From the NCBI GenBank assembly GCA_009692105.1, contig SHZS01000001.1:41476-105475 (forward strand): DNA of 64,000 nucleotides. Direction: 5' to 3'. A program made the position numbers and the translations under genes. Origin of the DNA: Gemmatimonadota bacterium. Lineage in GTDB: Bacteria; Gemmatimonadota; Gemmatimonadetes; Longimicrobiales; Gaopeijiaceae. Below are positions 24,891 through 33,723 of this stretch, piece by piece; the stretch's first letter is position 1, and each line of letters begins with the position of its first letter. The notes under the pieces are model-generated. The model made no database searches and was not told the DNA's origin. It was given only the letters and a program-made list of their open reading frames with translations.

Positions 24891-25607
24891 TCACTCCTTC
24901 TGCGGAGGCCGGCTCGGTCGGATCTCGATCTTGCTCGGAAGGGCTCGGGGAGGGAAGGCGAGCAGGTCTACCACGACCTGAGCAATGTCCTCCGCAGTGA
25001 GCTTCCATCCGTCGGACGGATCCGGAACCCCGGACCCGAAGCCCGTGTTCACGCTCCCCGGCATGACGCACGTCACGCGGATCCCCTCCTGGCGGAGATC
25101 CAACATCATGGCCTCGGACATCCCAAGAAGCCCCCACTTGCTCGCGTTATAGGCGGCCCCGCCCGAGAAGGCGTTCCGGCCGGCGAGCGACCCAATGTTG
25201 ATGATCCAACCGCCGCCCCGCTCGATCAGGTGCGGAACGGCTGCCTTGGAGCAGTGAAAGACCCCGTCCAGATTCGTCCGGATCTGAGCATCCCAGTCCT
25301 CGCTCTTCATCTCATGGATCCGCGCGAACCGGCCGAGTCCCGCGTTATTCACGAGCACGTCGACGCCCCCGAAGAGCTCGACGGTCCCCGCGATGAGTGC
25401 TTGGCACTGGATCGGCTTCTGCACGTCGCACCCGATCCCTCGGGCTTCCCCCGGGCCGGGCGCCGTGATCTCCTTCGCCACACGCTGGGCATCCTTCGCC
25501 TTCCGCCCCGACACCACCACACGGTCCCCCCTTCGCACGAGCGCTTCCGCGATCGCGCGTCCGATCCCCCGGGTGCTCCCGGTGATCACGGCAACCGTCG
25601 GGGTCAC
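24891..25607 (-). CDS. SDR-family oxidoreductase
   Basis: A classical short-chain dehydrogenase: VAVITGSTRGIGRAIAEAL, VVSGRKAKD, VLVNNAGLGRF, Ser in INIGSLAG, and YNASKWGL with catalytic Tyr and Lys. NADP use is suggested by the basic residues after the second strand. GTG 25607 (VTPTVAVITG) begins just before the first strand. The frame is open to 25679, but that part is proline/arginine-rich. It is divergent from another SDR gene with about 120 bases between. The substrate cannot be named. Confidence 0.82.
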   Translation of the reverse strand: MTPTVAVITGSTRGIGRAIAEALVRRGDRVVVSGRKAKDAQRVAKEITAPGPGEARGIGCDVQKPIQCQALIAGTVELFGGVDVLVNNAGLGRFARIHEMKSEDWDAQIRTNLDGVFHCSKAAVPHLIERGGGWIINIGSLAGRNAFSGGAAYNASKWGLLGMSEAMMLDLRQEGIRVTCVMPGSVNTGFGSGVPDPSDGWKLTAEDIAQVVVDLLAFPPRALPSKIEIRPSRPPQKE

Positions 25608-25726
25608 GGTCGGCTGCCGTTCACGAGTCCTCTCCCTCCCGTGCGGACCGCCCGGTACCTTGAGGCGCGAGCCGGGCACGGGCTCCGACGATCGGAACGT
25701 GGTTACTGATGAGGAGGATCGGGCCG

Positions 25727-26449
25727 GTGCAGAAAGTCGCTCTCATTACTGGCGGGGCCGTTCGCGTAGGTCGTGCCATCACCCTAGGCCTCGCCGAGGC
25801 AGGCTACGACGTCGTCATCAACTACCATACGTCCGAGCTGGACGCTCGAGCGGTCTCGACAAAAGCAGAGGAGATGGGGCGCCGCGCGCTCGCCGTGGGC
25901 GGAGACGTCTCGGTGGCGGAGGACGTCCAGCGGATCTCCCAGCGCCTTCGCGAGGTGTTCGGGCGCCTCGACCTGCTCGTGAACAACGCCTCCCTCTTTC
26001 AGAGCGCCTCCCTACTCGCCATCGAGGAGCAGGAGTGGGACCGGGTGATGGCCGTGAACCTCAAGGGGCCATTCCTTATGGTCAAGGCCACGGCCGACCT
26101 ACTCGTCGAAGCGAAGGGACAGGTTGTTAACCTCGTGGACCTCTCCGCCTTCCAGCCCTGGGTTGGACACCCGCATCATGCCGTCTCGAAGGCAGGGCTC
26201 CTCCATCTCACCCGTATCATGGCGCGTGCCCTCGCGCCAGCCGTCCGGGTGAACGCAGTCGCCCCGGGGGCAGTCCTTCTCCCGGAAAGCTATGACGAGG
26301 ACGCGCGGCGTCTTTCGGCAGAGCGGAGCGCGCTCGGGACGCTGGGCTCACCAGAGGATGTGGTCCGCACGATCCTCTTCCTGGAGAGATCGCCGTTCAT
26401 CACGGGCGAGGTGATCGTGGTAGATGGTGGTCGGATGTTGGAGAGATGA
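25727..26449 (+). CDS. SDR with pteridine-reductase-like features and an altered active site
   Basis: The glycine motif GGAVRVGRA has the Arg seen in pteridine reductases (TGxxxR type). It has [15 protein letters not shown] and late [13 protein letters not shown], all as in the PTR1/FolM-like SDRs. The normal YxxxK is HAVSK here ([14 protein letters not shown]), so the catalytic Tyr is replaced by His. GTG 25727 is preferred because AGGAGG is 9 bases before it; the frame extends to ATG 25709. Its last 50 bases overlap the 3' end of trxB on the other strand. Pterin reduction is inferred from motif and neighbourhood. Confidence 0.7.
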   Translation: MQKVALITGGAVRVGRAITLGLAEAGYDVVINYHTSELDARAVSTKAEEMGRRALAVGGDVSVAEDVQRISQRLREVFGRLDLLVNNASLFQSASLLAIEEQEWDRVMAVNLKGPFLMVKATADLLVEAKGQVVNLVDLSAFQPWVGHPHHAVSKAGLLHLTRIMARALAPAVRVNAVAPGAVLLPESYDEDARRLSAERSALGTLGSPEDVVRTILFLERSPFITGEVIVVDGGRMLER

Positions 26450-27431
26450 CCGCCTTCTCTCCGGCTTCGTCCGACGCATGCGACAGCCAGCGTTCCGCCT
26501 CGAGCGCGGCCATGCACCCAGTGCCGGCGGCCGTGATGGCCTGGCGGTAGTACGGATCCATCACGTCCCCGGCGGCGAAGATCCCTGGGACGCTCGTCTC
26601 GGTGCGCCAGGCCTTCGCGGTTACCACGTAGCCCTTGTCGTCCAGCGTCACCACGCCCTTGAGGAACCCGGTGTTCGGAGTGTGCCCGATCGCGACGAAG
26701 AAGCCGCCCACCTCGATCACCCGCTCCTCCCCCGCCTCCCCATTCCTCACGCGGATCCCCGTGACGAAGTCATCTCCCAATACCTCGGTCACGACCGCGT
26801 TCCATTCGACCCGGATCTTCTCGTTCTTCAGCACGCGCTCCACCATGATGGGCGACGCTCGGAAGGCGTCCCGGCGATGGATGATCACCACCTCCTTGGC
26901 GAACTTGGTGAGGTAGGTGGCCTCCTCCATCGCGCTGTCCCCCCCTCCCACGACCGCCAACACCTGGTTCCGGAACGCGGGCAGGGCACCATCGCAGACC
27001 GCGCACGCGGACACGCCACCACCCGTCTCGGCCAGCCGTCGCTCGTTCTTGAGCCCAAGCCAGTTCGCCCGCGCCCCCGTCGCCACGACCACCGCCCGCG
27101 CCCGCACTTCCGTCCCCTCCGCCGAGGTGAGGATGAAGGGCTGCCCTCCCGCGTCCAGCTTCACGATATCGTCCGTGGCGATCCGCGTTACGAAGCGCAC
27201 GGCCTGCGCACGCATGGAGAGCATGAGAGACTGGCCGTCCACCCCGTCGGGGAAGCCCGGGTAGTTCTCGACTTCCGTCGTGAACATGAGCTGGCCGCCC
27301 GGGATCATCTCCCGCGAGGGAGCACCCTCGAACACGAGGGGATCGAGCCTGGCCCTGGCCGCGTACGTCGCCGCCGTCCAGGCCGCCGGTCCCGACCCTA
27401 CGATCACGATCTCCTCTACGCGCTTCTCCAC
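26400..27431 (-). CDS. trxB: Thioredoxin reductase
   Basis: The flavoenzyme passes electrons from NADPH to thioredoxin, which serves MsrB and other enzymes. The 343 residues show [17 protein letters not shown] (FAD), the redox motif CAVC (C143/C146) followed by DG, the NADPH site [10 protein letters not shown] and HRRDAFRAS, and a late [11 protein letters not shown] (FAD). The C-terminus ([16 protein letters not shown]) runs past the usual end and overlaps the facing SDR gene. It begins right after the ferredoxin-NADP reductase gene, so both are probably co-expressed. Confidence 0.95.
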   Translation of the reverse strand: MEKRVEEIVIVGSGPAAWTAATYAARARLDPLVFEGAPSREMIPGGQLMFTTEVENYPGFPDGVDGQSLMLSMRAQAVRFVTRIATDDIVKLDAGGQPFILTSAEGTEVRARAVVVATGARANWLGLKNERRLAETGGGVSACAVCDGALPAFRNQVLAVVGGGDSAMEEATYLTKFAKEVVIIHRRDAFRASPIMVERVLKNEKIRVEWNAVVTEVLGDDFVTGIRVRNGEAGEERVIEVGGFFVAIGHTPNTGFLKGVVTLDDKGYVVTAKAWRTETSVPGIFAAGDVMDPYYRQAITAAGTGCMAALEAERWLSHASDEAGEKAVISPTSDHHLPRSPRP

Positions 27432-27432
27432 T

Positions 27433-28452
27433 TCACTTGTCCTTGAAGATCTTCATGTTCGTCGAGTGGCCCGGCGTCACCCGCGCCTTCGGGTCGACGC
27501 GGTGCACGGCGTTGTTCACCGCAATAGCCGCCTCGGCGAACCCGGTGGCGATGAGGTCCAGCTTCCCCTCGTATCCCACGATGTCACCCGCCGCGTAAAC
27601 GCCCGGGAGGTTCGTTTCCATCAACGTGTTGACGACGATCCGATTCTTCTTCAGCTCGAGGCCCCACCGCTGGATTGGACCCAGGTCCGGCTTGAAGCCG
27701 AGGAAGGTGAGCACCGCATCCACCTCTAGAGTGGTCCGATCGTTCGTCCTGCTATCGAACAGAATCGCCGACTCGACCCTTCCGTTCCCGCAGATCTCGG
27801 CCACCTCGCTGAAGTATCGGATCTCCAGCTGACCTTTCCGCTCGGCCTGGAGAAGGAGCTGGACTGACGCCTCGTGGGCTCGGAACTCGTCGCGGCGGTG
27901 GACCACGACGACACGCTCGGCCTTGTCCTTCAAGATCAGGGCCCAGTCCAGAGCGGAATCACCTCCGCCGACGACGAGGACTCTCTTCCCCCTGTACGCC
28001 TCCGGATCCTTGACGGCGTAATGGACTCCCGCGCCCAGGAGTTCCTTGTAACCAGGAACCTCGAGCGCCGTCGGCTCGAACGCCCCCTTTCCGCCGGCAA
28101 TCAAGACCGTTCGCGTGCGATACGTCCCGCTCCGGCACTCGAGGCGGAGTACGTTCTCCTCCTCACGGACGACCTCGCGCACCTCCTCGTCCAGGATCAC
28201 ATCCGGACCGAACTGGAGGCCTTGCACAGCCAGATCGCGGGCCAAGTCCTTGGCCAGGATCTTCGGGAAGCCCCCCACATCGAAGATGTACTTCTCGGGA
28301 TAGAGGGCCGTGAGCTGGCCGCCGAGCTCGGGAAGTGAGTCCACGATCCGGGTGGACATCCCTCTCATCCCGGCGTAGAAGGCGGCAAACAACCCCGTCG
28401 GCCCTCCTCCCAGGATCGTCATGTCCTTCAAGTCTCCCGCTTCGCTTCCCAT
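27433..28452 (-). CDS. Ferredoxin/flavodoxin-NADP reductase, TrxR-like type
   Basis: The 339-residue protein belongs to the YumC-type FNR family. It has [18 protein letters not shown] (FAD), [33 protein letters not shown] and [11 protein letters not shown] (NADPH), and [23 protein letters not shown]. It lacks the CxxC of thioredoxin reductase, as expected. It should pass electrons between NADPH and ferredoxin. Its stop is a single base from the trxB start. Confidence 0.93.
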   Translation of the reverse strand: MGSEAGDLKDMTILGGGPTGLFAAFYAGMRGMSTRIVDSLPELGGQLTALYPEKYIFDVGGFPKILAKDLARDLAVQGLQFGPDVILDEEVREVVREEENVLRLECRSGTYRTRTVLIAGGKGAFEPTALEVPGYKELLGAGVHYAVKDPEAYRGKRVLVVGGGDSALDWALILKDKAERVVVVHRRDEFRAHEASVQLLLQAERKGQLEIRYFSEVAEICGNGRVESAILFDSRTNDRTTLEVDAVLTFLGFKPDLGPIQRWGLELKKNRIVVNTLMETNLPGVYAAGDIVGYEGKLDLIATGFAEAAIAVNNAVHRVDPKARVTPGHSTNMKIFKDK

Positions 28453-28528
28453 GCGCCGGACCTGGTTAAAAAAGGGCGATACTGTGGAGGCTTAAGACCT
28501 GAAGAATACATCCGGGAGCGTGGACGAT

Positions 28529-29032
28529 CTACCAGAGAGGGTGCCCGTCCCTGGGTGGGCGGAGGCATTCCAACCCCTTCTCGAGGACCGCGCGGGCATT
28601 GTCGTAGGCCATGGTCCTCACCGCATCCGACACCGGAAGCCACCGGCACTCCGTGATCCCCTCAGAGATCTGGGGCTGCGCCTCGCTCTCCGTCGACGCC
28701 ATGAGGTAGAAGCGACAATACTTCTGAACCTGCTTCCCCCGCCTCCGGAAGACCCAGTCGATCTCGCCCAGGTCAGGCCCAAGCTCCAAGTCGTATAGCC
28801 CGGTCTCCTCCCTGACCTCACGCAGCGCAGCCTCGGCCGTGCTCTCCCCTTCCTCAAGGTGACCCTTTGGGAGGCCCCACTTCCTGTATGGATCCCTGAT
28901 CAGGAGGACGTGAGGGCTTCCCTCGAGGATCCGGATGACGACGCCTCCCGCGCTCCTCTCAACGATGGGTGCCGTCCCGGATGAGTCCGGCAGCGAGTCC
29001 CGAACCGGTTTAGGCGACCTCTGTCGGCTCAC
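28529..29032 (-). CDS. NUDIX hydrolase
   Basis: The 167-residue protein has a full NUDIX box (GHLEEGESTAEAALREVREETGL), which binds Mg and hydrolyses a nucleoside-diphosphate-linked substrate. It starts at GTG 29032, four bases after the MlaD-like gene stop. Residues 25-165 form the domain; the last 10 are polar. The substrate is unknown: diadenosine polyphosphates and sugar nucleotides are options. Confidence 0.88.
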   Translation of the reverse strand: MSRQRSPKPVRDSLPDSSGTAPIVERSAGGVVIRILEGSPHVLLIRDPYRKWGLPKGHLEEGESTAEAALREVREETGLYDLELGPDLGEIDWVFRRRGKQVQKYCRFYLMASTESEAQPQISEGITECRWLPVSDAVRTMAYDNARAVLEKGLECLRPPRDGHPLW

Positions 29033-29036
29033 GGTA

Positions 29037-30026
29037 TCAGAAGATCGAGAGGCTGAAGTAGCGGCGGGGGTTCTCCCGGATGTCGGTGAGAAGCACCTTG
29101 AGCTCGACCACCGTCGCCTGCAGATCGTCCGCGATCCCCTCGTTCTCCAGGACGCGCCCCATAGTCCCCTCTCCCGCGGCCATGCGAGTCAGGATTGCGT
29201 CTGCACGAGCGAACGCGGAGTCCGCTCGTGCTGCCGTCTGCCGGATCTCCGCGTTGGTTCCCTGAAGATCGCCTGAGAGGTCGCGCATGTTCGCGGCGAT
29301 CACCGCCATGTCCTCGAGCGTCGAGGCCACGTCGTCCTGCGCCAGGAGCTCGTCCACCCGCTCCAACGTCGCTGTCGCCTGGTCGGCCGCGGACCCGATA
29401 CCGTCCACCGCCATCTGGACCCTCTCCGTCACCCCCGTGAACGAGTCCGCCTGCTGCGTGACGAGCGCGGAGAGTCGCTGGGTGACCGCCTCGATGTTGT
29501 CGATCATGGACGCGACGTTTCGTGCCGTCTCATCGGAGAACGCAATCCCCATGCGGTCGGTCAGAACCCCGAGGTTTACGGCGATCTGATCGGCCGTGTG
29601 CGTCAGCTCCGAGATGTCGGGTAGCGCGCCCCCGGGGAGGACGCCCGGCTCCCACGGCTGGGCGTAGGCGACGGCCGGAAAGCGGCTCCGTGGCACGATC
29701 TCCGCCTGCCAGTCCCCGAACATCGACTCGGGGGAGAGGATGACGACGGCGTCCTCCGGGAGCACGAGGTCCTCGTCTACGCGGAAGCTCAGGCGAACGA
29801 CGGCGCCGCCTGAATCCACGGAAACCTCCTGGACACGCCCGACCTCGACGCCCCGAAGCTTGATCGGGTTCCCGGGTCGGATTAGACCCACCTCCTCGAA
29901 GACAGCCTCCATGTCCCTCTGGGACTGGCCGAACGAGGACCCCTCCAGCCACAGCGTGCCCACGACCGCCACGACAATCGCCCCAACGATCACGAGTCCA
30001 AGCCACGCCTCTCGCATTCGGTTCAC
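29037..30026 (-). CDS. mlaD: MlaD-like MCE-domain protein
   Basis: The 329-residue protein has a short cytoplasmic end, one transmembrane helix (AWLGLVIVGAIVVAVVGTLW) and an MCE domain that binds lipid (GLIRPGNPIKLRGVEVGRVQEVSV). A long helical, coiled-coil-like C-terminal region follows (about residues 150-310), longer than in E. coli MlaD and similar to MCE proteins that span the periplasm. It starts at GTG 30026, whose GTGA overlaps the ATPase stop. With MlaE and MlaF it should move lipids between inner and outer membrane. Confidence 0.88.
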   Translation of the reverse strand: MNRMREAWLGLVIVGAIVVAVVGTLWLEGSSFGQSQRDMEAVFEEVGLIRPGNPIKLRGVEVGRVQEVSVDSGGAVVRLSFRVDEDLVLPEDAVVILSPESMFGDWQAEIVPRSRFPAVAYAQPWEPGVLPGGALPDISELTHTADQIAVNLGVLTDRMGIAFSDETARNVASMIDNIEAVTQRLSALVTQQADSFTGVTERVQMAVDGIGSAADQATATLERVDELLAQDDVASTLEDMAVIAANMRDLSGDLQGTNAEIRQTAARADSAFARADAILTRMAAGEGTMGRVLENEGIADDLQATVVELKVLLTDIRENPRRYFSLSIF

Positions 30027-30772
30027 TCGGTTTCCTCCATGAGCTCCGGGCGCCCCTCTATGAACCCCTTGACCACAGGGTCCACGGTGGCCTTGAGCTC
30101 GTCCGGCGTGCCCAGGAACCGTCTCCGCCCCCGGTAGAGCATGGCGATCCGGTCCCCCACAAGACACGCGCTGTCCACGTCGTGCGTGATAACCACCCCC
30201 GTCACCCCCAACTCCTTCTTCATGCGCAAGATCAGCTGATCGATCACGGCCTTGGTCACCGGATCAAGCCCGGTCGTTGGTTCATCGTACAGGAGGTACT
30301 TGGGCCTCGCAGCAATCGCCCTCGCGATGCCGGTCCGCTTCCGCTGACCACCGGACAGCTCCGCCGGGTACCTCGCCCCCAGCCCATCGAGATCCACGAC
30401 CGCCAGGCACTCCTCCACCCGCTTGGCAATCTCCTGTTCCGAGAGCCCCCCTATCCGTCGGAGCCCCATCCCCACGTTCTGCTCGAGCGTCATCGAGTCG
30501 AAGAGCGCCGCGAACTGGAATACGTACCCGATCCCTCTCCTGAGCTCGTACAGCTCCTCGGTCGGGAGATCCCGAAGCTTCCGGCCATCCACCCACACCT
30601 CTCCGCGGTCGGCTGAGAAGAGCCCGACCATGTGCTTCAGGGCGACGGACTTCCCCGAGCCTGACTCGCCCAGGACCACGAGGGTCTCTCCGTCTCGGAC
30701 CTCCAATGAGAATCCGCGGAGCACCTCGTGGGGTCCGAAGGCCTTGTACACGTCATCGAGGATGATGCTCAC
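30023..30772 (-). CDS. mlaF: MlaF-like ABC transporter ATPase
   Basis: This cytoplasmic ATPase powers the Mla lipid transporter. It has Walker A GESGSGKSV, Q-loop YVFQFAALFD, signature LSGGQRKRTG, Walker B LLYDEPTTGLDP and the switch His (VITHDVDSA). GTG 30772 is preferred: GGAGGGG lies just before it, while the frame continues upstream through a non-conserved tail to 30823. The stop overlaps the mlaD start. Confidence 0.93.
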   Translation of the reverse strand: MSIILDDVYKAFGPHEVLRGFSLEVRDGETLVVLGESGSGKSVALKHMVGLFSADRGEVWVDGRKLRDLPTEELYELRRGIGYVFQFAALFDSMTLEQNVGMGLRRIGGLSEQEIAKRVEECLAVVDLDGLGARYPAELSGGQRKRTGIARAIAARPKYLLYDEPTTGLDPVTKAVIDQLILRMKKELGVTGVVITHDVDSACLVGDRIAMLYRGRRRFLGTPDELKATVDPVVKGFIEGRPELMEETE

Positions 30773-30827
30773 ATCCCCTCCGAGGCGAGCCCCATCCTCG
30801 CACGCCCGATTGTCGTCCGCCACCGCA

Positions 30828-31610
30828 TCATAGGAGTACGACGGCCCAGAAGGCGTCGAGCACGAGGATCACCATCGAGCTGGCCACCACGGCGCGGGTC
30901 GTGCTCTGACCGACGCCGGCGGCCCCGCCCCGCGTGTGGAACCCGAAGTAGCAGCCGATCGAGGTCACGATGAGCCCGAAGCTCGTGGCCTTGATGACCG
31001 TGAACACCACGTCGAAGGGCCGAAAGAAGAGCGTGAGCCCCCGGAGGAACTCGGCCGTGCTCATGTCCAGGAGCTGGAGCGAGGTGAGCCATCCGGAAAC
31101 GACGCCGATCCCCACCGCGAGCACGGTCACGATCGGAAACATGATGATCCCCGCGAGCACCCGGGGAGCCACCAGGTACGCAAGGGGCGGGTAAGCCATC
31201 GTCTCCAGCGCATCCACCTGCTCGGTCACCCGCATCGTCCCGAGCTCGGCCGCGATGTTCGCCCCCACCCGGCCCGAGAGAGCGAGCCCGGTCAGGACCG
31301 GCCCCAACTCGAGCATCATCGTCTTCCCGACGAGGACGCCCACGAAGTACATCGGAATCGCACCAGTGAAGGTGTACGACGCCTGGAGCGCCAGGACGAC
31401 TCCGGTGAACGTTGAGATGAAGAGCGCGATCGGGACCGAGTCGGCCCCGATCCGGGACATCTGCTCGAGGAGGAGGCGCCCCCACACGTCCACGTGGCGG
31501 AGCGAGCGCACGGTATCCCCCGCGAAGACCCCCCAGCGGCCGATCCCGCTCGCCAGGCTGAGCGCGGCGCGGCCGATGGCAGTAAATGGGGCGAGGAGAC
31601 GTTCGGTCAT
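30828..31610 (-). CDS. mlaE: MlaE-like ABC transporter permease
   Basis: The 260-residue membrane protein has five or six hydrophobic segments and the MlaE/Ttg2B signature LGPVLTGLALSGRVGANIAAELGTMRVTEQVDAL. It is the first gene of the mlaE-mlaF-mlaD-NUDIX run. Its start is ATG 31610. It faces upstream a gene that has a premature stop (31688-32038) on the same strand, so it may share a promoter with it or have its own in the 77-base gap. Confidence 0.93.
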   Translation of the reverse strand: MTERLLAPFTAIGRAALSLASGIGRWGVFAGDTVRSLRHVDVWGRLLLEQMSRIGADSVPIALFISTFTGVVLALQASYTFTGAIPMYFVGVLVGKTMMLELGPVLTGLALSGRVGANIAAELGTMRVTEQVDALETMAYPPLAYLVAPRVLAGIIMFPIVTVLAVGIGVVSGWLTSLQLLDMSTAEFLRGLTLFFRPFDVVFTVIKATSFGLIVTSIGCYFGFHTRGGAAGVGQSTTRAVVASSMVILVLDAFWAVVLL

Positions 31611-31637
31611 CTGTGCCTGGTATTAGGCGGGCCCAAC

Positions 31638-31658
31638 ACCCGTCGAAGATCGACGGGT
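31638..31658. other. Perfect 9-bp inverted repeat
   Basis: ACCCGTCGA and TCGACGGGT flank the loop AGA. It lies between mlaE and the disrupted gene at 31.7-32 kb, both on the minus strand. No T tract follows on either strand, so it is not a typical intrinsic terminator; a Rho-aided stop or an operator is possible. Confidence 0.4.
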
Positions 31659-31687
31659 TGACGGAGCAATCCTGCGCCACCCAGGCT

Positions 31688-32038
31688 CTACCGCGCCTTC
31701 CGGAGGCTCCGGCGGGATGGAAGACCGTCCTCGAAGGTAACGGTGACCTCTTCGAGCCCCTTCCCCCCCAATTTAGGTACGGCGAAGGTGATGCTTACCC
31801 GCCGAACTCCCTCCTGTGCACCATGCACGGCCAGCTCTAGGTCCACGCCCTGCTCCTTGCAGGTGACCCGCGTGCGGACGTGGCTACCCAGCTCCTCCTC
31901 GCGGTGAGGTGTCGGGTTTCAGAAGAGAGTCTTCGTGGACTGGCGCCCCGACGGGAGGGCGCGGGTGACCTTGGCATAGCGGCGCCAGTCGGGCTGATAG
32001 CCGATCTGGTACTCGCACCCGCGCTGATCCGACCCCAT
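31688..32038 (-). pseudogene. Unknown gene interrupted by one in-frame TGA
   Basis: From ATG 32038 the frame reads MGSDQRGCEYQIGYQPDWRR and continues to STKTLF, where TGA (31919-31921) stops it after 39 codons. The same frame then goes on without stop for 76 more codons, through HREEELGSHVRTRVTCKEQG and VSITFAVPKLGGKGLEEVTV, to a TAG at 31688. Both halves use GC-rich third positions, as real genes here do. A single C-to-T change in CGA (Arg) would produce the TGA. I do not recognise the family. Selenocysteine was considered and judged unlikely. Readthrough or a sequencing error are other options. Confidence 0.6.
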
Positions 32039-32174
32039 GCCTTCACGATTATGCCGTGCCACCCGTGCTCCTCAGCCAAGGTCCTCGTCGCAGGCGAAAA
32101 ATGCTCCCCTGGACCGTCTTTGCGAATGTCCCGGGGGGCTCCGGGACTGTCAAGTCGACGCGCGCGCGTAACGC

Positions 32175-32193
32175 CCGCGGGAATCGCCCGCGG
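32175..32193. other. Inverted repeat just before the rho promoter
   Basis: CCGCGGG and CCCGCGG are separated by AATCG and end 15 bases before the -35 box of the rho promoter. It could be an operator or part of the end of transcription from the left. Confidence 0.35.
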
Positions 32194-32207
32194 AGGCCCC
32201 CGAGGGC

Positions 32208-32236
32208 TTGACCACATTTTTGCCGGTGGTTACTAT
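32208..32236 (+). promoter_or_regulatory. Strong sigma70-type promoter for rho
   Basis: TTGACC (32208-32213) and TACTAT (32231-32236) are spaced by exactly 17 bases, close to the consensus. It is the best promoter match I see in the window. The start of transcription should be near 32243, leaving a leader of about 180 bases before the rho start codon. Confidence 0.75.
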
Positions 32237-32260
32237 CCCCGAAATTCCTCAAGAATGTGA

Positions 32261-32287
32261 CGGGACGGTCGACTCCGCTCCGTCCCG
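32261..32287 (+). other. Hairpin in the rho leader
   Basis: CGGGACGG and CCGTCCCG form a perfect 8-bp stem around an 11-base loop, about 20 bases into the predicted transcript. In other bacteria rho controls itself by termination in its leader. This stem is a candidate part of such control; the rest of the leader (32288-32422) shows no reading frame. Confidence 0.45.
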
Positions 32288-32422
32288 CATCGCCTCCCGA
32301 ATTCCAGTCCCTCGGTATCCCAGCCGCCGGCTACTTTCACACGCGAACCTCACATAGCGGGCTTCCGGCCTGACAAGCTTACTGCACCAACCCCTTCTGA
32401 GTGATCCGACCTGGAGACCTGT

Positions 32423-33673
32423 GTGGACATCGCCGAGCTGAAGAAGAAGAACGTCCAGGAGCTGCACGACCTGGCCCAGGAGTTGAACATCCAGAACTAC
32501 TCGGGCCTGCGTAAGCAGGACCTGATCTTCCGGATCGAACAGAATCTCCTGGACACGGACGTGGTGCTCCGCGGGGAAGGTGTGCTCGAGGTCCTCCCCG
32601 AGGGGTACGGCTTCCTCCGCTCGCCCGACTGGAATTACCTCTACGGGCCGGACGACATCTACGTCTCCCCCTCGCAGATCAAGCGCTTCGACCTCCGCAC
32701 GGGCGACACGATCCTCGGTCAGGTCCGCCCCCCGAAGGACGGGGAGCGGTACCTCGCGCTTCTCAAGGTCGAGCAGGTGAATCTGGGGGACCCCGACAAG
32801 GCCAAGCACCGGATCGCGTTCGACAATCTCCGGCCGCGCTATCCGGAGGAGAGGATCCGCCTCGAGAACCAAGCCGGTGACATCTCGACGCGGGTGATGG
32901 ACTTGGTCGCGCCGATCGGGAAGGGCCAACGAGGCCTCATCGTTTCCCCGCCCAAGGCCGGTAAGACGGTCCTTCTCCAGAAGGTCGCGAACTCCATCCG
33001 CGAGAATCATCCCGAGATCTTCCTCATCGTCCTCCTCATCGACGAGCGCCCAGAGGAGGTCACCGACATGGAGGAGCACGTGGACGCGGAGGTGATCTCG
33101 TCCACCTTCGACGAGCCGGCGGAGCGCCACACGCAGGTGGCGGAGATGGTCCTCGAGAAGGCGAAGCGCTTGGTGGAGCACGGTACGGATGTCGTCATCC
33201 TCCTCGACTCGATCACCCGCCTCGCCCGCGCGTACAACGTTACGGTCCCTCACTCGGGTAAGATCCTCTCCGGCGGCGTGGACGCGAACGCGCTCCATAA
33301 GCCCAAGCGCTTCTTCGGGGCGGCTCGGAACATCGAGGGCGGTGGATCCCTGACGATCATCGCCACGGCGCTCGTCGAGACCGGGAGTCGGATGGACGAG
33401 GTGATCTTCGAGGAGTTCAAGGGAACGGGTAACCTGGAGCTGATCCTGGACCGGCACATCGCCGACAAACGGATCTTCCCCGCGATTGACCTGAACCGGT
33501 CAGGCACCCGGAAGGAGGAGCTCCTCCTCACGGAGACCGAATTGAACCGGGTCTACCTGCTCCGCAACTTCCTTTCCGACATGCCCGCGGCCGAGGCCAT
33601 CGAGTTCTTGATGGACCGCATGAAGCGGGTGGCCACGAACCGGGAGTTCCTGGACTCCATGCAGACGACCTGA
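32423..33673 (+). CDS. rho: Transcription termination factor Rho
   Basis: The 416-residue hexameric RNA helicase ends transcription of untranslated RNA. It has the N-terminal Rho_N helix bundle ([20 protein letters not shown]), the RNA-binding cold-shock-like domain ([18 protein letters not shown]), Walker [11 protein letters not shown], Walker [17 protein letters not shown], the Q loop [20 protein letters not shown] and the secondary site near the C-terminus. It starts at GTG 32423 with GGAG upstream. Length is typical for the short form without inserted loops. Confidence 0.97.
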   Translation: MDIAELKKKNVQELHDLAQELNIQNYSGLRKQDLIFRIEQNLLDTDVVLRGEGVLEVLPEGYGFLRSPDWNYLYGPDDIYVSPSQIKRFDLRTGDTILGQVRPPKDGERYLALLKVEQVNLGDPDKAKHRIAFDNLRPRYPEERIRLENQAGDISTRVMDLVAPIGKGQRGLIVSPPKAGKTVLLQKVANSIRENHPEIFLIVLLIDERPEEVTDMEEHVDAEVISSTFDEPAERHTQVAEMVLEKAKRLVEHGTDVVILLDSITRLARAYNVTVPHSGKILSGGVDANALHKPKRFFGAARNIEGGGSLTIIATALVETGSRMDEVIFEEFKGTGNLELILDRHIADKRIFPAIDLNRSGTRKEELLLTETELNRVYLLRNFLSDMPAAEAIEFLMDRMKRVATNREFLDSMQTT

Positions 33674-33694
33674 GCCTCCGATCGGCGAGGTCTC

Positions 33695-33722
33695 CATGAC
33701 GCAGTCCTCATGACGCAGTCCT
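33695..33722 (+). repeat. Two 14-bp tandem copies forming minicistrons before hemY
   Basis: CATGACGCAGTCCT occurs twice (33695-33708 and 33709-33722), and CATGA of a third begins at 33723. Each copy holds a five-codon cistron, Met-Thr-Gln-Ser-Ser, whose TGA overlaps the next ATG (ATGA). The first is preceded by CGAGG as ribosome site. The chain leads directly to the hemY start at 33724, so translation may pass along it. Confidence 0.65.
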
Positions 33723-33723
33723 C

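Noticed and set aside
31919..31921. TGA as a selenocysteine codon
   Set aside because: No selenoprotein family matches, and the surrounding sequence does not show a cysteine-like redox motif. A nonsense change is simpler.
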